Source: Ignavibacteriota bacterium
GTDB lineage: Bacteria; Bacteroidota; Ignavibacteria; Ignavibacteriales; Ignavibacteriaceae
Length of the DNA: 64,000 nt
Direction: 5' to 3'
Assembly (NCBI GenBank): GCA_013285405.1
Contig: CP053446.1
Location: 3,209,001-3,273,000 of the forward strand
Shown here: positions 59,036 through 64,000 of the stretch, in pieces
Position numbering within the stretch: the first letter of the stretch is position 1
Layout of the letters: the number at the start of each line of letters is the position of its first letter
Notes under the pieces: model-generated
What the model was told of the DNA's origin: nothing
The model's input: the letters and a program-made list of their open reading frames with translations, nothing else
Databases searched by the model: none
Made by a program: the position numbers and the translations under genes

Positions 59036-59443
59036 TTATAGAATATGAGCAATCGTAGTCTCTGTAAAAACTTTATCTATTTTCTTCTGCACTTCTGCAA
59101 GCGGATCTTTTATTTTGCAGCAACTATAATGTTCGCAATCTGCTGATGAACTGTTTGCTTGCATACAATCAACTATTTTAAAATTTGTTTCAACTGCTTT
59201 GATAATATCTATCAAAGAAATTTTCTCAGCTTTTTTAGCGAGTGAAAATCCACCGTTTGTTCCTTTCGCAGAAAATGCTATTTCACACTTAACAAGATTC
59301 TGCAAAACCTTTGCAACCAGAGGATAAGGTATTTGATATTTCTCTGAAATCTCTTTTGCTGTTGAGTAACCTGAATGGTTTTTCAGAGCCATATATTTGG
59401 CTGCCATCAACGCATATTCTGTTTTTTTTGATAGTTTTAGCAT
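59036..59443 (-). CDS. Rrf2-family regulator (IscR-like)
   Basis: 135 residues. Winged helix LKLSKKTEYALMAAKYMALKNHSG, YSTAKEISEKYQIPYPLVAKVLQNL, then GTNGGFSLAKKAEKISLIDII. A cluster-binding Cys segment follows (VDCMQ...ADCEHYSCCKIKD), so it probably binds a [2Fe-2S] or [4Fe-4S] cluster and senses Fe-S status. First gene of the minus-strand unit with the small unknown, A-type carrier, SOD and LON genes, which it likely controls. Confidence 0.88.
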   Translation of the reverse strand: MLKLSKKTEYALMAAKYMALKNHSGYSTAKEISEKYQIPYPLVAKVLQNLVKCEIAFSAKGTNGGFSLAKKAEKISLIDIIKAVETNFKIVDCMQANSSSADCEHYSCCKIKDPLAEVQKKIDKVFTETTIAHIL

Positions 59444-59507
59444 ACATAAAAGACTATTTTGGTCTGATATAAACTATGGATTGTGGTGTTTAAATGCAAG
59501 TCGGAGG

Positions 59508-59545
59508 CCTCACCCCGTCCCCCTCCGAAGGAGAGGGTGGATGAG
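59508..59545. repeat. Dispersed hairpin repeat
   Basis: CCTCACCCCGTCCCCCTCC-GAA-GGAGAGGGTGGATGAG: a GC-rich imperfect palindrome of the kind scattered in Bacteroidota-like genomes. It lies between the BNR-repeat gene and the start of the Rrf2 gene and may end transcription of the former. Confidence 0.6.
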
Positions 59546-59555
59546 TGTTTTTATT

Positions 59556-61079
59556 TCATTTTAACAAAACTAATTTCTTTGTAGCGCTGAATCCTCCGGC
59601 AGTTAATCTATAAAGATATATACCACTTGAAAGATTACTGCCATCAAATTCTATTTCATAATTACCAGGATGTTTTTCCTCATTAACCAGAACTGCTATT
59701 TCTCTTCCTAAAATATCATAAACTATTAATTGCACTAAAGTCCCTCCTTTGGAGGGATTTAGGGAGGCCGGTATTTCATATTTTATTTTTGTTGACGGAT
59801 TAAATGGGTTGGGGTAGTTTTGGGAGAGTGAGAACTCATTAACAAATGGAATAACAACTTCTACAATTTGTGAATATTCAAAAGTGCCATCATAATCTAT
59901 TTGTTTTAGTCTGTATTGATACTTGCCCGGTTTAACATCGTTATCCGTAAAACAGTAATGCTGAGTTTCTGTTGTTGTTCCCTGTCCGGGAACAAATCCC
60001 ATTTTATTCCAATCTTCATTTTCGGTTGAGCAAAGAATCTCAAATCCAGAGTTGTTTGTTTCTGTTGCCGTTGACCAGGTTAATTCCACCTCATTTTCTA
60101 AAACTTCTGATGTGAATGAAATAAGTTCTACTGGAATGCCACCATTTGGAGTATAAAGAATCGTTCCATTTTGACCAACTGCCCAACCATTATTGGTGTT
60201 TATGAAGAAAATATCATTTAGTGTGTTATTAGTATTAGAATTTTGAAGTGTCCAAGATGAGCCACCATTTGTAGAGTTATAAATTTGATTACCGTACGTG
60301 TACCACCCAATTTGTGATGTAATGAATTGAAAGTTATAAACTGGCTGAGCTTGTAGTTCCCAGTTGACACCACCATTGGTTGTTTTAAACAAAGCATTGG
60401 GTCCATAAACCCACCCAAGATGAGTATTAATAAAATCAAGATCCGTAGGTTGAAAATTTTGTGGTAATGGTACTTGTTGCCAGTTGTTTCCTCCATCTGA
60501 AGTTTTAAAAAGGGTGTCGTCTCCAGCAACAATCAAATTCATATAATCAATAGCATCAATTTGAACTAGTCTTCCCCAATAATTTGGTGGAAAATTTTTA
60601 TCCAACCAAGTAAGTCCTCCATTTGTTGTTTCTTTAAATAAAACAGGAAATTCTGTAATACCATCTTTAATTGAACGTATTGTTTCTTCTCCAACTATCC
60701 AACCTATATCTGGGCTTATAAATTCGAAATCATGTATAAATTCGTACGAACCCATAACCGAATATATTTCTACCCAAGTATTTCCCCCATCGGTAGTTTC
60801 TAAAATGGCAGGGCCAGTAAGCCAAGTAGATATCCATCCAACATTTTCACTATGAAAGAATATTTGAAAGACTGGGTTTTGTGTATACTGATATTGCCAA
60901 CTCTGCCCACCATCCGTTGTTTTGTAAATTACTTGATAAGTTGTTGCCCAATCAACTAGTTCATTGACAAAATAAACACTGTAAAGATTGTCAGTAGTTC
61001 CGCTATTTTGCTGATACCACTGTGCAGATATAGTAATAGAAAGAATGAAAACCAGAAGAAATATTTTAAGGATTCGCAT
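59556..61079 (-). CDS. YCF48/BNR-repeat secreted protein, T9SS-sorted
   Basis: About 507 residues from ATG 61079, chosen because GAGG lies 6 bases upstream and the signal peptide (MRILKIFLLVFILSITISAQ) then starts cleanly; ATG 61091 is in frame. Residues 25-330 repeat the motif TxDGGxxW (KTTDGGQSWQ, ETTDGGNTWVE, KTSDGGNNWQQV, NSTNGGSSWTLQ), sialidase/YCF48-like beta-propeller blades. Then the PVELISF sandwich and a T9SS sorting domain. Within that domain a dispersed repeat is translated as SLNPSKGGTL (about 59735-59769). Confidence 0.86.
   Translation of the reverse strand: MRILKIFLLVFILSITISAQWYQQNSGTTDNLYSVYFVNELVDWATTYQVIYKTTDGGQSWQYQYTQNPVFQIFFHSENVGWISTWLTGPAILETTDGGNTWVEIYSVMGSYEFIHDFEFISPDIGWIVGEETIRSIKDGITEFPVLFKETTNGGLTWLDKNFPPNYWGRLVQIDAIDYMNLIVAGDDTLFKTSDGGNNWQQVPLPQNFQPTDLDFINTHLGWVYGPNALFKTTNGGVNWELQAQPVYNFQFITSQIGWYTYGNQIYNSTNGGSSWTLQNSNTNNTLNDIFFINTNNGWAVGQNGTILYTPNGGIPVELISFTSEVLENEVELTWSTATETNNSGFEILCSTENEDWNKMGFVPGQGTTTETQHYCFTDNDVKPGKYQYRLKQIDYDGTFEYSQIVEVVIPFVNEFSLSQNYPNPFNPSTKIKYEIPASLNPSKGGTLVQLIVYDILGREIAVLVNEEKHPGNYEIEFDGSNLSSGIYLYRLTAGGFSATKKLVLLK
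59735..59769. repeat. Dispersed repeat inserted in frame within a sorting domain
   Basis: On the plus strand: TCCCTCC-TTT-GGAGGGA stem flanked by CTAAAG and TTTAGGGAGG. It resembles the common intergenic repeat of the CCCTCC/GGAGGG kind, but here it lies inside the coding region without breaking the frame. Confidence 0.7.
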
Positions 61080-61139
61080 TTTACGCCTCATTAAAAATTA
61101 TAACTAATAGAAACTTAAAAAATTATTTTGAGAAAGACG

Positions 61140-61322
61140 AGAGGGACTATTTCGTCCCTCTGGGACTTTTTGATATTTCTGGATTATTTTTTATAGGTAT
61201 TATGTCCCTAACGGGACAAACTAGGATTGGTGATATTAGTTTTAGGTAATTATAATCCCGTGAGGGATTAAATATTTCTAGCATTAATAATACGTCGGGG
61301 TTTTCAAAGTCCCGGTAGGGAC
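61140..61322. repeat. Array of four short hairpins
   Basis: Stems at 61140-61161 (AGAGGGAC/GTCCCTCT), 61203-61218 (TGTCCC/GGGACA), 61253-61270 (TAATCCC/GGGATTA) and 61309-61322 (GTCCC/GGGAC), the last three with 4-base loops, spaced about 50-60 bases apart in AT-rich DNA. It occupies most of the 307-320-base gap between the BNR-repeat gene and nuoN. An open frame on the minus strand through it is not credited as a gene. Confidence 0.75.
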
Positions 61323-61398
61323 GATATAGAGTTGGCATTGAAATCTAATCCATATTTCAAATGACAGAAAGATACTGAAACAAGTTCAGCATAAGTCA

Positions 61399-62904
61399 TT
61401 AAAACCCTAATATCGCAGCGGAGGTTTTTGCAAGATTTACAATCGGAGTGAAGTAAACACCAAATACAAAAACAGGAATAAGCAGAAGGAGAACTACAAT
61501 CACATTACCAAAACTAACCTGAATTTTTTCGTGCGATGTTTCAGTTCTAACAAGATAAAGATTTTTCAAAACACGAACGTAGTAGTAGTATGCAACAACT
61601 GTGTTTAACAAAGTGATGAATGCAACAACAATCATATCAGCATTTATCAGTGCAATGAAAATGTAAAGTTTACCAATGAATCCGCCAGTCGGTGGTAAAC
61701 CAGCTAATGATAGTAAGAAAATTGATAAAGCAATTCCAAGAAATGCAGTTGATGATCCCATTCCTTTATAGTCATCCATTTCTTCACTTCCGATTTTGTT
61801 TGCAATCAGCATAACGACAAAGAAAGCACCGAGATTCATAAAAAGATAAATTGCAAAATAAACGAGAACAGCAATCACACCATCGTTTGAGAAAATTGCA
61901 ACTGCAAGAAGTAAATATCCAGCGTGTGCGATACTTGAGTATGCGAGCATTCGTTTAATATTATCCTGCCACAGTGCAGCAAAGTTTCCAAGTGTCATCG
62001 TCAGGATTGCAAGAGCAATTAAAATTCTTTGCCAGTCAATAATATTTAACATTATCCAGCTTCCATCGGGAGAAATATTCTGGAAGAAAGTTACTTTGAG
62101 AAATCTAATGAGCAACGCGAATCCAGCAGCTTTACTTGCAACTGAAAGATATGCTGTAATTGCAATCGGAGCTCCTTCATAAACATCCGGAGTCCAGAAA
62201 TGAAATGGTGCTATAGAAATTTTAAATCCAATTCCACTAAGAACCATTATGCCTGCAAATATGAATGTAAATCCTCCAGTACCAGTGTGTTGAAGAAGAG
62301 CATTCATTTCGTAAAGATTGGTTGTGCCAGTAAGTCCGTAAAGAATTGAAATGCCAAACAACATTATTCCTGAAGCGACACTTCCGTAGATGACATATTT
62401 CAACGAAGCTTCTGAACTTCTTTCAACTGTTTTAAGATAACCAGAGAGTACGTAGGAAGAAAGCGACATCAATTCAATTGAGAGGTAGATGAGAATTAAA
62501 TCCGTTGCTGATGAAACAAGGAACATTCCGAGAACCATTCCAAGAATTAAAGTATAGTATTCACCATGCCGGTCAGGATTCTTAATTATTTCATTTGATG
62601 TAACTGAAAACATCACAACAAATATTGTTGAAAGAATTACAATCAATTTGAAGAATGCCGCGAATGAATCAACTGCAAGCATTCCGACACTTGTTAAATC
62701 ATATCTGAATGCAAAGCTGTTCATATTGAATTGTTCAACAACATAGTAAGCAATAACCAGCAACCCGATTATTAAAATATAGGGAAGTATATTTTTCCTC
62801 TTATCAAATATCAGATCAAAAAGGACAACTACTACCAGCAGGATTGAAAGAGCAATCTCTGGTTTAATAAGCTGAAGACTTGTTGTTAGATTTTCAATGT
62901 TCAC
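61399..62904 (-). CDS. nuoN: NADH-quinone oxidoreductase subunit N
   Basis: 501 residues, about 14 membrane segments, Mrp antiporter-like. Characteristic runs: LMSLSSYVLSGYLKTVERSSEASLKY, GIGFKISIAPFHFWTPDVYEGAP with the conserved Lys, and MLAYSSIAHAGYLLL. Proton-pumping subunit of complex I. Starts 5 bases after nuoM, last gene of the nuo operon as usual. Confidence 0.96.
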   Translation of the reverse strand: MNIENLTTSLQLIKPEIALSILLVVVVLFDLIFDKRKNILPYILIIGLLVIAYYVVEQFNMNSFAFRYDLTSVGMLAVDSFAAFFKLIVILSTIFVVMFSVTSNEIIKNPDRHGEYYTLILGMVLGMFLVSSATDLILIYLSIELMSLSSYVLSGYLKTVERSSEASLKYVIYGSVASGIMLFGISILYGLTGTTNLYEMNALLQHTGTGGFTFIFAGIMVLSGIGFKISIAPFHFWTPDVYEGAPIAITAYLSVASKAAGFALLIRFLKVTFFQNISPDGSWIMLNIIDWQRILIALAILTMTLGNFAALWQDNIKRMLAYSSIAHAGYLLLAVAIFSNDGVIAVLVYFAIYLFMNLGAFFVVMLIANKIGSEEMDDYKGMGSSTAFLGIALSIFLLSLAGLPPTGGFIGKLYIFIALINADMIVVAFITLLNTVVAYYYYVRVLKNLYLVRTETSHEKIQVSFGNVIVVLLLLIPVFVFGVYFTPIVNLAKTSAAILGF

Positions 62905-62909
62905 TTTTC

Positions 62910-64000
62910 TTATAATCCACTTATTGAGCTAAAGAATGATTGTGAGTCCTGCATAAACTTAACCATAGAATTAACTGAAGAATTCATTATATCGAGCATA
63001 GCAGAAGGATACACACCGAGGAAAATTATTATCAATGTTAACGGAATGAACATTGCGTATTCTCTTCCATCAAGATCTTTGAGTGCATTCCATTTTTCTT
63101 TTAAAGTTCCGAGATAAACTCTCTGCATTGTCCATAACATATAGCCAGCACCTAAAAGTATTCCAAGAGTTGAAACGATAGTGATAATTCTAATAACGTC
63201 ATGACTGAATGCACCAAGGAATACAAAAATTTCAGAAATGAATCCGCTTAAACCAGGAAGACCAATTGCGGCAAAGAATGCAACCGTAACAAAGCCTGTG
63301 TAAATCGGCATTTGAGTAGCCATTCCTCCAAAGTCATCGAGATTTCTTGTGTGAGTTCTATCGTAAAGCACTCCAACAATCAAGAAGAGCATTGCAGTAA
63401 TAGTTCCGTGATTGAACATTTGAAGTATCGCACCGGAAATACCCATCGTGTTCAGTGCAGCCATTCCAAGCAAGCAGTAACCCATATGAGAAACTGAAGA
63501 GTAAGCAATCAGCTTTTTGAAATCTCTTTGTGCCATCGCAGCAAGAGCACCATAAATAATATTTATCATTCCAAATAATCCAATGTACCATGCAAGATCT
63601 TTTGTCAACTCAGGGAAAATTGGATAATTGAATCTGAGTATTCCATAAGTTCCCATTTTCAGGAGAACACCTGCCAGTATAACGCTGATTGGTGTTGGAG
63701 CTTCAACGTGTGCATCAGGCAGCCAGGTATGAAAAGGGAACATAGGAATTTTAATTGCAAATCCTGCGAACAAAGCAACGAACGCAATGAATCGCCAGTT
63801 GTTCGGATTAAGCGGAGATAAAATTCCATCGACAGTGTAATTAGCCGTATTCATCATTTCAAGAATGTTGAAAGTAAATACTTTTGAACCATCGGCAAGT
63901 GTTTCGGTTGTACTGAAATAAAGTCCGATCATCACAAGTAAAATAAAAATGCTGCCAAACAAAGTGTAGAGGAAGAACTTGATTGCTGCGTATTCTCTTC
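62910..64000 (-). CDS. nuoM: NADH-quinone oxidoreductase subunit M, 5' end outside the window
   Basis: The frame stays open to the right edge (REYAAIKFFLYTLFGSIF read backwards from 64000), so the N-terminal quarter is missing; the TTG at 63962 is not the start. Visible motifs: KIPMFPFHTWLPDAHVEAPTPIS, KLIAYSSVSHMGYCLLG and GLPGLSGFISE. Proton-pumping membrane subunit of complex I, directly upstream of nuoN. Confidence 0.96.
   Translation of the reverse strand, partial: REYAAIKFFLYTLFGSIFILLVMIGLYFSTTETLADGSKVFTFNILEMMNTANYTVDGILSPLNPNNWRFIAFVALFAGFAIKIPMFPFHTWLPDAHVEAPTPISVILAGVLLKMGTYGILRFNYPIFPELTKDLAWYIGLFGMINIIYGALAAMAQRDFKKLIAYSSVSHMGYCLLGMAALNTMGISGAILQMFNHGTITAMLFLIVGVLYDRTHTRNLDDFGGMATQMPIYTGFVTVAFFAAIGLPGLSGFISEIFVFLGAFSHDVIRIITIVSTLGILLGAGYMLWTMQRVYLGTLKEKWNALKDLDGREYAMFIPLTLIIIFLGVYPSAMLDIMNSSVNSMVKFMQDSQSFFSSISGL

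Noticed and set aside
61140..61322. CRISPR array
   Set aside because: Repeats are 14-22 bases with changing sequence, only four units, no cas genes nearby.
61147..61338. 63-codon open frame on the minus strand
   Set aside because: It runs through the hairpin array; the amino acid sequence is fixed by the repeats and there is no ribosome site.
62910..63962. Complete nuoM starting at TTG 63962
   Set aside because: The frame continues to the window edge with typical NuoM sequence and the product would be about 140 residues too short.

Overview
The window comes from an AT-rich bacterium of the Bacteroidota/Chlorobi/Ignavibacteria assemblage; a member of Ignavibacteria is the best guess. The strongest sign is ten large secreted proteins that end in a type IX secretion (T9SS) sorting domain or a variant of it, most with the motif NYPNPFNPSTKI or close to it. 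PorV-type and TonB-dependent outer-membrane proteins and an isolated atpD-atpC pair fit the same group. This placement is inferred from protein style, not from a marker gene. No rRNA, tRNA, CRISPR array, transposase or phage gene was seen.

Layout. (1) 1-7.6 kb: four tandem T9SS-exported paralogues with near-identical C-termini and near-identical terminators; the first is cut by the window edge. (2) 7.7-11.3 kb: TPR lipoprotein, DUF58 protein, phosphoglucomutase/phosphomannomutase-type enzyme, endonuclease III-like glycosylase. (3) 11.4-19.2 kb: tyrosine/homogentisate catabolism (hppD, hmgA, FAH-family hydrolase, flavin reductase-like protein, acetoacetyl-CoA synthetase). A multiply frameshifted four-helix-bundle gene interrupts it, and it converges on a thioredoxin-TPR gene. 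(4) 19.6-25.5 kb: a sulfur-compound respiration module: MerR-type regulator with a Cys-rich tail behind a 28-bp perfect palindrome, Psr/Phs-like molybdoenzyme A-B-C, a two-gene YeeE/YedE sulfur transporter, and a decayed rhodanese. (5) 25.7-30.2 kb: PerR-like regulator behind a Fur-type palindrome, katG, a GNAT protein, an unknown membrane protein. (6) 30.3-37.7 kb: 2-oxoacid dehydrogenase complex with its lipoylation genes (lpd, lipB, fused E1, E2, lipA), with an intact four-helix-bundle gene between E1 and E2. (7) 37.8-54.7 kb: a run of secreted or envelope proteins: esterase, two large unknowns, lipoprotein, TonB-dependent receptor, PorV-like barrel, NHL-repeat lipoprotein, secreted EEP nuclease/phosphatase and a secreted lamin-tail/phospholipase-D protein. 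(8) 55.0-59.4 kb: atpDC, then on the minus strand a LON-domain protein, a superoxide dismutase with two plausible starts, an A-type Fe-S carrier, a small unknown and an Rrf2 regulator. (9) 59.5-64 kb: a YCF48/BNR-repeat T9SS protein, a hairpin-array repeat, nuoN and the partial nuoM.

How it fits together. Tyrosine is converted to fumarate and acetoacetate, and the acetoacetate is activated to acetoacetyl-CoA. The 2-oxoacid dehydrogenase, complex I and ATP synthase genes supply central energy metabolism, while the Psr-like module offers an anaerobic sulfur-linked route. PerR-KatG and SOD/Fe-S genes handle oxygen stress. The secreted set suggests life on polymers, possibly including extracellular nucleic acids. 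The most notable non-coding signals are the 28-bp palindrome, the PerR operator, a 135-bp MITE-like element, a four-hairpin array, and a dispersed repeat read in frame inside a sorting domain.
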